A stretch of 5,426 nucleotides of DNA from Candidatus Omnitrophota bacterium (GTDB taxonomy: Bacteria; Omnitrophota; Gorgyraeia; 2-01-FULL-45-10): positions 1-5,426 of the forward strand of contig JAPLMI010000217.1 in the NCBI GenBank assembly GCA_026387115.1, in the 5' to 3' direction. The notes beneath the pieces are model-generated. The model was given only the letters and a program-made list of their open reading frames with translations. It ran no database searches and was not told the DNA's origin. Position numbers and translations under genes: made by a program. Positions 1 to 4,651 of the stretch are shown here, piece after piece; the first letter of the stretch is position 1, and the number at the start of each line of letters is the position of its first letter.

Positions 1-513
1 AGGAATATTCAGCAATACGTCTCTGGAAAAGGCCCTGTAACCTGTGTGGTACTCCGAGAGTTTCTCTCTGATTATATTATTCTCTATTAAGGTAAGCAGC
101 CTGTTGGCGGCATATTTGTAGAAAGGCATTCCGCCTTCCAACGCTTTATTGCCGAGGATCCTTGAGCCCAAGACCACATCGAACATGCCCGATGTGATGA
201 GGGCGGCCATCGGCGTTATGAGTTTTGGGGGGTATTGGTAATCGGGATGGAGCATGATGACGACGTCGGCGCCCAGTTTCAGCGCCTCGGCGTAACACGT
301 CTTCTGGTTGCCGCCGTAGCCTTTATTCGTATCGTGGGTGAAGAGGTGAAGGTTGAGGCGCCTGGCAACCTCGACGGTCCTGTCTCTTGAGCTGTCGTCG
401 TTGAGAATGATCCCGTCAACGATCGCTTTCGGTATCTCTTCGTAGGTCCGCTCTAACGTCTTCTCGGCGTTATATGCGGGCATCACAACGATTATCTTCT
501 TGCCGTCGAGCAC
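1..513 (-). CDS. GT2 family glycosyltransferase (DPM1/DPG-synthase-like), C-terminus cut by the window
   Basis: Reading the minus strand from a GTG at 513-511 gives 171 open codons running off the window edge. The protein opens VLDGKKIIVVMPAYN, the first strand of the GT-A nucleotide-sugar fold, with MPAYNAEKTL at residues 11-20. NDDSS at 38-42 is the first acidic motif. NKGYGGNQ at 63-70, HPDYQYPP at 89-96 in the DxD position, LGSR at 115-118 and HTGYRAFSR at 156-164 follow. These are hallmarks of GT2 enzymes related to dolichyl/polyprenyl-phosphate sugar synthases. Such enzymes move a sugar from a nucleotide donor, often to a lipid carrier, at the cytoplasmic membrane face. Donor and acceptor cannot be read here, and any C-terminal membrane segments lie outside the window. 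GTG is chosen because AAGGG at 522-526 sits 8 nt upstream and no ATG precedes the first strand. The gene starts 15 nt after the upstream lipoprotein stop, so the two are probably co-transcribed. Family is confident; substrate is unknown. Confidence 0.87.
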   Translation of the reverse strand, partial: MLDGKKIIVVMPAYNAEKTLERTYEEIPKAIVDGIILNDDSSRDRTVEVARRLNLHLFTHDTNKGYGGNQKTCYAEALKLGADVVIMLHPDYQYPPKLITPMAALITSGMFDVVLGSRILGNKALEGGMPFYKYAANRLLTLIENNIIREKLSEYHTGYRAFSRDVLLNIP

Positions 514-521
514 GTCGTAAG

Positions 522-526
522 CCCTT
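522..526 (-). promoter_or_regulatory. Ribosome binding site of the glycosyltransferase
   Basis: AAGGG on the minus strand lies 8 nt before the GTG at 513 and between it and the upstream TAA (529-531). It is the main reason for choosing a GTG start. The next in-frame ATG (483-481) falls inside the conserved first strand and would remove it. Confidence 0.6.
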
Positions 527-528
527 AT

Positions 529-894
529 TTACTGCTGCGGCTCGGCTTGTTTTTCCTGCAGGACTACGTCTTTTGTATCAGCGAGAAGTTTGTCATAAAT
601 TGCCTTGAGGGTGATCTTTTCGTCCAGTAACTTGTCGTACTCGCCTTTCAGCGCCGCCTTCTCGTTCGTCAGCGTCTCGAACTTTGTGGCAAGGTCCATC
701 TTCTCTTTCAGGAGATTGTCATATTCATTTTTGAGGGCGTCTCTGGCGGTCGCGAGCACACTGGCCTTCTCTTCCAACGCGATCTTCTCGTTAAGAAGCG
801 CTTCGTATTTATTTTTCGATACGCCGCAGCCGGCTAACCCTGCAAGAGATATTAACGCGATAAATAAAGCAGCTAGTCTTATAACAGACTTCAT
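529..894 (-). CDS. Small coiled-coil lipoprotein made of 14-residue repeats
   Basis: A 121-residue protein with a lipoprotein signal peptide: basic MKSVIR, a hydrophobic core, then the lipobox LAGC at residues 20-23, so Cys23 is the predicted lipidated N-terminus. Almost all of the mature protein is a charged helix. A 14-residue unit, Y-E/D-x-L-L-x-E-K-x-x-L, starts at residues 30, 44, 58, 72, 86 and 100. Two heptads per unit predict a continuous coiled coil of about 80 residues. The C-terminus (VVLQEKQAEPQQ) is short and not helical-looking. It lacks a terminal Lys, so covalent linkage to peptidoglycan as in Braun's lipoprotein is not suggested. It has no enzymatic domain and I recognise no named family. 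A spacer or scaffold role in the periplasm is inference. The start has GGAGG 8 nt upstream and follows the previous stop by 25 nt. It sits between a PG-binding lipoprotein and a glycosyltransferase, most likely in one operon. Confidence 0.85.
   Translation of the reverse strand: MKSVIRLAALFIALISLAGLAGCGVSKNKYEALLNEKIALEEKASVLATARDALKNEYDNLLKEKMDLATKFETLTNEKAALKGEYDKLLDEKITLKAIYDKLLADTKDVVLQEKQAEPQQ
583..807 (-). repeat. 42-bp in-frame tandem repeat encoding the coiled coil
   Basis: Codons for residues 30-104 of the lipoprotein repeat with a period of exactly 42 bp. On the plus strand, TTGTCATAAATTGCC (590), TTGTCGTACTCGCC (632) and TTGTCATATTCATT (716) are aligned copies at multiples of 42, and GTCTCGAACTTTG (674) fills the fourth register. 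The unit beginning at residue 44 is degenerate (A-S-V-L-A-T-A-R instead of Y-x-x-L-L-x-E-K). The copies have diverged at the DNA level, so this looks like old internal duplication held by protein structure, not a recent unstable array. Confidence 0.8.
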
Positions 895-919
895 CTAAAT
901 ATCCTCCGTTCTATACAGC

Positions 920-1363
920 CTACTGCTGCACCAGATATTTCTCAAGTTCCGCCCATGTCTTCGGGCCGACTTTTCCGTCAGCCTTAAGGGCCTTGGCCTT
1001 CTGGAATTCCAGGATGGCGCTCTTCGTCTTGGGGCCGATCTTCCCGTCGATAGCGCCCGTGTAAAAACCGGCGTTCTTAAGGGCTGTCTGAATATCCTTG
1101 TTCTTCGCGGCCATGTCGGCTTTAACCTGAGCCGGCTGATGGGCTATCTGGGCCGCCGCTGTCGGCGGAATCGCCTCTGTCGCAACTGTCTGGGCGGGCT
1201 CCGTGGTCACCAGCGTATCTGTTGTTTGCGGCGCCATGGCGCCTTGAGTCATCTCATCCATTTGAGTATCAGGCGGATTCTCGACTTTGCCTTTACATCC
1301 GAAAAAAGATAATGGTAGAACGATCGCCAGCATTATAAATAACACAAAAAATCTTTTCGACAT
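920..1363 (-). CDS. Peptidoglycan-binding-domain lipoprotein with Pro/Thr/Ala linker
   Basis: A 147-residue protein. Residues 1-23 form a signal peptide (MSKRFF, a hydrophobic core, then FFGC). Cys23 is a plausible lipidation site, although Phe at -3 and -2 makes the lipobox non-ideal. Residues about 27-85 are low-complexity, rich in Thr, Ala, Pro and Gln, typical of an extended periplasmic linker. Residues 88-144 match PG_binding_1 (PF01471): IQTALKNAGFYTGAIDGKIG, then T..AI.EFQ and the hallmark DGKVGPKTW at 129-137. This domain usually anchors proteins to peptidoglycan. No catalytic domain is attached, so a wall-tethering role is inferred. The domain matches that of the lipoprotein at 4047-4562 at 36 of 57 residues in an ungapped hand alignment. 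The start is supported by AAAGGAG 6 nt upstream. A strong promoter lies immediately before it, making this the likely first gene of a three-gene envelope operon. Confidence 0.88.
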   Translation of the reverse strand: MSKRFFVLFIMLAIVLPLSFFGCKGKVENPPDTQMDEMTQGAMAPQTTDTLVTTEPAQTVATEAIPPTAAAQIAHQPAQVKADMAAKNKDIQTALKNAGFYTGAIDGKIGPKTKSAILEFQKAKALKADGKVGPKTWAELEKYLVQQ

Positions 1364-1387
1364 TTTTTTCTCCTTTCTGAATAATTA

Positions 1388-1415
1388 ATTATACAACCCG
1401 GCAAAATTTTGTCAA
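1388..1415 (-). promoter_or_regulatory. Near-consensus sigma70-type promoter for the lipoprotein/glycosyltransferase operon
   Basis: On the minus strand TTGACA (1415-1410) and TATAAT (1393-1388) are both exact consensus hexamers separated by 16 bp. Transcription would begin around 1381, leaving a leader of only about 18-20 nt before the ATG at 1363, with the SD at 1370-1376. Two perfect palindromes overlap it: CAAAATTTTG at 1402-1411 in the spacer and ATAATTAATTAT at 1381-1392 across the -10 box and the expected start point. These could be operator sites or simply AT-rich promoter DNA. Confidence 0.82.
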
Positions 1416-1432
1416 GTTATATCAGTTTAAAA

Positions 1433-2257
1433 CTACCTGATCGTCCCGAACCTCGTCGTTAGGACAGCTCCGAAACCGGCTACCAAAAAGAGCACCTTCG
1501 CCACCGGCCCGATCACCGGCAGGAAACCTATCAGGAACAGCACCACTATCCCCAGGATCGCGTCTGTGAAAGGCGGCGGAATTTTTTTAAACGCGAGCAT
1601 TATATTTTTTCCGATATAAACGGCGGAGGTTATATATCCCAGGATGAGCGCCAGGACGACGAGGAGGATCTCAAGCGGTATCAATATTATTCCTATGATG
1701 CTTATCGCGAGAAGAACCGCTATCGGCACGATCAGGACCATCCAAAGTATGCCCCAGAAAAACATTAATATGAACGAACGTCCGAGCGCATTGACGGCTG
1801 TGCCGATATGCTCCGGGATGAGCGCCGCCATCAAAACGGCAAGCCCCAGAAAACCCAATAGAACCATAACGCTGATCGTTGCCCAGATCGCTATCCAGCT
1901 TCCCTTCAACATTGTCGTAAAAGACGGGATGAAATGCGGCATGTAGATCTGCGTCGCCTTCCCGCCGATCCGGGCCTGCGGGTCCCTGATAAGCTCTCCC
2001 CCTACAACCACGACCTGTTCGCCGACATAAGACCCCGGCTTAAGTATTATGGAGCCTCCGACCACCACAACGCTATTTTCCACCTTGCCATAAACGGTCA
2101 CATTGCCGCCGATCGCGACGACGTCGCTGGCCACCATATCTTTCGGAATCTCGATATCGGTCGAGACCTTCACGATCTGTTGGGCCTTGGCGTGCGCCGC
2201 CGGGCACGAAAATATCGCTAGGGATATCAATAAAAATACCGCCATACGCCTTACCAT
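1433..2257 (-). CDS. Secreted beta-repeat (bactofilin-like) plus multi-helix membrane protein
   Basis: A 274-residue protein. Residues 1-23 are an export signal (MVRRMAVFLL onward) with a likely signal peptidase I site at AHA/KA (21-23). IFSC at 15-18 is a weak alternative lipobox. Residues about 45-100 hold three short beta-type repeats: DVVAIGGNVTVYGKVEN, SVVVVGGSIILKPGSYVGE and QVVVVGGELIRDPQARIGG. This resembles a few turns of a right-handed beta-solenoid as in bactofilins (polymer-forming proteins). The rest is hydrophobic, with likely membrane segments at about 121-147, 161-184, 186-215 and 232-266, and a KK/PPP break near 224-229. Proteins of this layout are usually annotated as polymer-forming cytoskeletal or DUF8173-like; that assignment is from memory. 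The beta part would sit outside the inner membrane, unlike cytoplasmic bactofilins. GAGGT lies 5 nt before the ATG and overlaps the TGA of the aminotransferase, so it is the third gene of that operon. Function is unknown. Confidence 0.8.
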   Translation of the reverse strand: MVRRMAVFLLISLAIFSCPAAHAKAQQIVKVSTDIEIPKDMVASDVVAIGGNVTVYGKVENSVVVVGGSIILKPGSYVGEQVVVVGGELIRDPQARIGGKATQIYMPHFIPSFTTMLKGSWIAIWATISVMVLLGFLGLAVLMAALIPEHIGTAVNALGRSFILMFFWGILWMVLIVPIAVLLAISIIGIILIPLEILLVVLALILGYITSAVYIGKNIMLAFKKIPPPFTDAILGIVVLFLIGFLPVIGPVAKVLFLVAGFGAVLTTRFGTIR

Positions 2258-2265
2258 GCTTTACC

Positions 2266-3432
2266 TCACTTTCTTACAGTCTTTATAGTTTTTAAAAATC
2301 TTTCCATCCTGACGAGCGCCTCTTTCAAATTATCGAAACTCGAGGCATACGATATTCTTAAATAACCCTCGCCTAAAGGGCCGAAGGCGGTACCCGGCAC
2401 GCAAGCGACCTTCTCTTTCTTGAGAAGCTTATTTGAAAACTCCATCGATGTCATGCCGGTATATTTTATCGACGGAAAGGCATAGAACGCGCCTTCGGGC
2501 TTGTGGCATGGTAATCCTAGATCGTTTAGCCTGGAGACGACAAATTCTCTGCGCCTCCGGTACTCGCGCTTCATCTCCTGAACAGATCTTTCGCCGTGCT
2601 GGAGCGCCTCGATGGCCGCAATCTGCGAAGCTATCGGAACGCACATCATCGTGTATTGATGGATCTTCGTCATAGCACCGATCATCTCTTTCGGCCCGCA
2701 CGCGTACCCTATCCTCCAGCCGGTCATCGCGAATCCCTTCGAGAATCCGTTCAGATATATCGTGCGCTCTTTCATGCGCGGCAGGGTCGGGAAAGGGGTG
2801 TGTTCAAAATCGTATGTGAGGTCGCAATATATCTCATCGCTTAAGCAGATCAGATTATGCTTTAATACCGATCCCGATATTTTTTTTAACTCACTTTTGG
2901 AATAGGAAGCCCCTGTAGGGTTGTTGGGATAATTCAGAATCAGGACTCTCGTCTTTTTATCGCAAGAGCGGTCGATATCTTTCGGGGTTATTTTGAACCC
3001 GTTATCCGGGCTCGTCTTTATGAAGACGGGTTTAGCCTGGCAAAGGGTGGTGACGGGCCCGTATGAAACATACGAAGGCTCCGGAATGAGGACCTTGTCT
3101 TTGGTATTTACAACCGCCCTTATGGCGAGGTCGAAGGCCTCGCTCACGCCGACGGTCACAAGTATCTCGTCTTCCGGATCGTAGTCCATACCGTATTTGC
3201 GCAAAAGGTGACCGGATATCTCGCGGCGCAGTTCGGCAAGCCCTTTGTTCGATGTGTAGGAGGTATACCCCTCCTCCAGCGAATATATCGCCCGCTCGCG
3301 TATATTCCACGGCGTCACGAAATCCGGTTCGCCCACGCCGAGGGATATCACGTCCTTCATCCCGAGGACGAGATCGAAGAATGCGCGTATTCCCGACGAC
3401 GGGATCTGTTCGACTATCTTGGATATTTTCAT
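2266..3432 (-). CDS. Pyridoxal-phosphate-dependent class I/II aminotransferase
   Basis: A 388-residue, full-length fold type I aminotransferase (family length about 380-400). Visible motifs: GVGEPDF at 32-38, YTSNKGLAELR at 59-69, NYPNNPTG at 167-174 with Asn171 expected to contact the PLP 3'-oxygen, SDEIY at 198-202 with Asp199 pairing to the pyridine nitrogen, NGFSKGFAMTGWRIGY at 228-243 with Lys232 as the Schiff-base lysine, and YLRISYA at 357-363 with Arg359 binding the substrate carboxylate. All key residues are present, so it should be active. It would transfer an amino group between an amino acid and a 2-oxoacid in the cytoplasm. The donor (aspartate, alanine or aromatic) cannot be decided from sequence alone. 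Its ATG overlaps the TGA of the Lrp/AsnC gene (ATGA, 4 nt) and has no good SD of its own, so translation is probably coupled. Pairing with an amino-acid-sensing regulator suggests its expression follows amino acid supply. Confidence 0.95.
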   Translation of the reverse strand: MKISKIVEQIPSSGIRAFFDLVLGMKDVISLGVGEPDFVTPWNIRERAIYSLEEGYTSYTSNKGLAELRREISGHLLRKYGMDYDPEDEILVTVGVSEAFDLAIRAVVNTKDKVLIPEPSYVSYGPVTTLCQAKPVFIKTSPDNGFKITPKDIDRSCDKKTRVLILNYPNNPTGASYSKSELKKISGSVLKHNLICLSDEIYCDLTYDFEHTPFPTLPRMKERTIYLNGFSKGFAMTGWRIGYACGPKEMIGAMTKIHQYTMMCVPIASQIAAIEALQHGERSVQEMKREYRRRREFVVSRLNDLGLPCHKPEGAFYAFPSIKYTGMTSMEFSNKLLKKEKVACVPGTAFGPLGEGYLRISYASSFDNLKEALVRMERFLKTIKTVRK

Positions 3433-3914
3433 AATGTTATCGCGGGACGCTTACTCCTATCCGGTTGTTTTAAAATATCGCCATCCTCTTTATATTTCTT
3501 CAAAATAAAATGCGTTACGGTCCCCCTGATATTTTCCATAGGGGAAAGTTTCTCCGCCACAAAACTCGATACCATCTGAAGGCTCTTTCCCTCGACGACG
3601 ACGAGAAGGTCGTATGTGCCGGACATGAGGTAACAGCTCGTCACCTCGGGGAACCGGTATATCCGTTCGGCGATATGGTCAAAACCCAGGTTCTTCTGCG
3701 GCGTGACCTTCACTTCTATCAAAGCCCGCACGCCGGAATCCTCGTCCCTCAGGAGCTCCTTATTTATCAGCGTTTTGTATTTCAATACGATGCCTTCTTT
3801 TTCGAACTTCTTAATAGCGTTCGACACTGCCCTCGGCGTCATATTGAGCATCTTGGCGATCTCTTCGGGCGTCGCCCTCGCGTTCTTCTCCAGAATCTCT
3901 AGTATCTCATTCAT
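3429..3914 (-). CDS. Lrp/AsnC family transcriptional regulator
   Basis: A 161-residue protein of usual family length. Residues 1-50 form the winged helix-turn-helix: ILEILEKNARATPEEIAKML, then the recognition helix around TPRAVSNAIKKFEKEGIV (26-43). Residues about 62-140 are the RAM ligand-binding and oligomerisation domain: VRALIEVKV, VTSCYLMSGTYDLLVVVEG with SG.YD at 98-102, and VTHFILKKYK. Family members form dimers to octamers and bind DNA in response to amino acids. The C-terminal 20 residues are a charged tail. The start is set at the ATG at 3914, not at an in-frame TTG at 3926, because the TTG is embedded in the SD (TTGGAGG) that lies 5 nt before the ATG. It overlaps the aminotransferase start by 4 nt. 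A perfect dyad directly upstream suggests it may control its own operon. Which amino acid it senses is unknown. Confidence 0.93.
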   Translation of the reverse strand: MNEILEILEKNARATPEEIAKMLNMTPRAVSNAIKKFEKEGIVLKYKTLINKELLRDEDSGVRALIEVKVTPQKNLGFDHIAERIYRFPEVTSCYLMSGTYDLLVVVEGKSLQMVSSFVAEKLSPMENIRGTVTHFILKKYKEDGDILKQPDRSKRPAITL

Positions 3915-3919
3915 ATCTG

Positions 3920-3924
3920 CCTCC
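3920..3924 (-). promoter_or_regulatory. Ribosome binding site of the Lrp/AsnC regulator
   Basis: GGAGG on the minus strand is followed by a 5-nt spacer and the ATG at 3914. Its outermost G (3924) is also the last base of the adjoining dyad, so a hairpin or a bound protein there would touch the ribosome site. The in-frame TTG at 3924-3926 overlaps this SD and has none of its own. Confidence 0.8.
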
Positions 3925-3944
3925 AAATTTTCGAAGAAAATTTG
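3924..3944 (-). promoter_or_regulatory. 21-bp perfect dyad before the Lrp/AsnC gene (candidate operator or 5' hairpin)
   Basis: On the plus strand CAAATTTTC (3924-3932) and GAAAATTTG (3936-3944) are perfect 9-bp inverted repeats around a GAA spacer. The size, symmetry and AT-rich core fit a site for a dimeric Lrp/AsnC-type regulator, and such genes are often autoregulated. As RNA it would form a mostly A-U 9-bp stem with a UUC loop directly against the SD. The perfect symmetry is seen; the role is inference. Confidence 0.5.
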
Positions 3945-3951
3945 ATCCTGA

Positions 3952-3966
3952 TCCGCCGAAGGCGGA
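3952..3966. repeat. Short GC-rich hairpin (TCCGCC / GGCGGA)
   Basis: TCCGCC (3952-3957), GAA, GGCGGA (3961-3966) is a perfect 6-bp stem with a 3-nt loop lying between the terminator and the regulator dyad. It has no T-run on either strand, so it is unlikely to be an intrinsic terminator. It may be a copy of a dispersed palindromic intergenic element or part of a folded leader. Only one intergenic copy is present in this window. Confidence 0.45.
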
Positions 3967-3982
3967 GAAGGACCTTAAATTT

Positions 3983-4023
3983 AAAAGGGGCTGCTCTCAT
4001 TACCACCGAGGGCCGCCCCTTTT
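3983..4023 (-). terminator. Rho-independent terminator, possibly bidirectional
   Basis: AAAAGGGGC (3983-3991) pairs with GCCCCTTTT (4015-4023) in a 9-bp perfect stem around a 23-nt loop that can form a further CTC/GAG pairing. On the minus strand the stem follows the lipoprotein stop at 4047 by about 23 nt and ends in TTTT followed by AAATTT. On the plus strand it ends in TTTTT. It would separate the upstream lipoprotein unit from the regulator operon. Confidence 0.8.
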
Positions 4024-4024
4024 T

Positions 4025-4045
4025 ACTATCGACTATCGACTATGG
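4025..4045. repeat. Three tandem 7-bp repeats (ACTATCG)
   Basis: ACTATCG, ACTATCG and ACTATGG run head to tail at 4025-4045 and are followed by a partial copy (ACTA) that overlaps the lipoprotein stop codon at 4047-4049. They fill the gap between that stop and the terminator stem. No function is apparent; slipped-strand copying is the likely origin. Confidence 0.7.
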
Positions 4046-4046
4046 A

Positions 4047-4562
4047 CTACTTGGTATCGGCCCCCTCTGCTGCCGGATTCACGGCGCTTGCTGCCGCGCT
4101 GCCGGACGCATATTTTGAAAGAAGCTCCCAGGTCTTAGGCCCGACCTTTCCGTCTGATTTTAGGCCGTTCGCTGTTTGGAATTCCTTTATCGCTCTTTTA
4201 GTCCCTTTGCCTTTCACACCGTCTACTTCACCTTTGTAAAATCCCGCGTTCTTAAGGCAAACCTGGATCTCTTTCATATGCTCCCTCGACTTGCCATGTT
4301 TCGGCCTGGCCTCAAAGTTCGTCTTTATAACCCTCTCTTTTTCCGCCTTTATCTCTTCGAGGGCTTGCGCCTGCTGGCTCGTCGTGCGCTCAACCTCGGC
4401 CTGTTTCGACTCTACGCCTTCCACCCTTGACTCAAGGGTGTCGACCTTCGAACTTATTCCGGAAACCTCTTCCCTGAATTTCTTCGGAACGGTTTCGCAG
4501 CCGGCGACGAAAAAAGCCGCCACGATCGCGATCGCCAGATACGCATAACTTGATCTACCCAT
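4047..4562 (-). CDS. Coiled-coil lipoprotein with C-terminal peptidoglycan-binding domain
   Basis: A 171-residue protein from the ATG at 4562. An upstream in-frame ATG at 4595 exists, but TAAGGAGG (4569-4576) lies 6 nt before the chosen start, and this start gives a normal signal peptide. Residues 1-22 form a lipoprotein signal ending in lipobox VAGC (19-22), with Cys22 lipidated. Glu at +2 would favour outer-membrane sorting under E. coli rules. Residues about 29-80 are a heptad-like coiled coil (FREEVSGISSKVDTLESRVE onward). Residues 96-152 are PG_binding_1: IQVCLKNAGFYKGEVDG, T.RAIKEFQ and DGKVGPKTW at 137-145. A short Ala/Ser-rich tail (153-171) ends in DTK. There is no catalytic domain, so a tether or spacer between outer membrane and wall is inferred. 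It appears to be a one-gene unit with its own promoter and terminator, and is a paralogue of the lipoprotein at 920-1363. Confidence 0.89.
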   Translation of the reverse strand: MGRSSYAYLAIAIVAAFFVAGCETVPKKFREEVSGISSKVDTLESRVEGVESKQAEVERTTSQQAQALEEIKAEKERVIKTNFEARPKHGKSREHMKEIQVCLKNAGFYKGEVDGVKGKGTKRAIKEFQTANGLKSDGKVGPKTWELLSKYASGSAAASAVNPAAEGADTK

Positions 4563-4568
4563 GCCCTT

Positions 4569-4576
4569 CCTCCTTA
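4569..4576 (-). promoter_or_regulatory. Strong ribosome binding site deciding the lipoprotein start
   Basis: TAAGGAGG on the minus strand is a near-full anti-SD match 6 nt before the ATG at 4562. It lies inside the longer open frame that begins at 4595, which shows that the first 11 codons of that frame are leader and not protein. Confidence 0.85.
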
Positions 4577-4613
4577 GTTTAATTTCGAATATCAAAGTTA
4601 TATATTAGGTAAG

Positions 4614-4642
4614 ATTATATGCCATCCTTTTGAAGAATGCAA
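4614..4642 (-). promoter_or_regulatory. Sigma70-type promoter for the coiled-coil PG-binding lipoprotein
   Basis: On the minus strand TTGCAT (4642-4637) and TATAAT (4619-4614) are separated by 17 bp; the -10 is exact consensus and the -35 matches at four of six positions. Transcription would start near 4607, giving a leader of about 45 nt. It lies only 9 bp beyond the stop of the aldolase gene, with no clear terminator between them, so some read-through from the aldolase is possible. Confidence 0.75.
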
Positions 4643-4651
4643 GATTATTAT

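Noticed and set aside
226..250. Loss of the DxD motif in the glycosyltransferase (HPD instead)
   Set aside because: HPDYQY is, from memory, common in this GT2 subgroup, so it is not evidence of an inactive enzyme.
2381..2391. Second copy of the GCCGAAGGCGG string at the start of the aminotransferase's complement
   Set aside because: It lies within conserved aminotransferase codons (GTAFGPLGEG region), so it is chance similarity and not a copy of the intergenic hairpin.
2879..2888. Run of eight A on the coding strand within the aminotransferase gene (possible slippage site)
   Set aside because: The frame is intact on both sides, all motifs are present, and no alternative product or downstream structure suggests programmed slippage.
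3208..3579. Plus-strand open frames opposite the regulator and aminotransferase, and similar ones elsewhere
   Set aside because: They have no SD, no recognisable domain, and lie entirely opposite genes with clear conserved motifs, so they are shadows of those genes.
3915..4046. A sigma70 promoter for the regulator operon
   Set aside because: I could not find a -35/-10 pair of acceptable quality between the terminator and the regulator start. TTTAAATTT near 3977-3985 is AT-rich but has no matching -35. A promoter must exist or there is read-through, but I cannot place it.
4563..4595. Longer start for the PG-binding lipoprotein at 4595
   Set aside because: The 11 extra codons contain the TAAGGAGG SD for the ATG at 4562 and would put a charged extension before the signal peptide.
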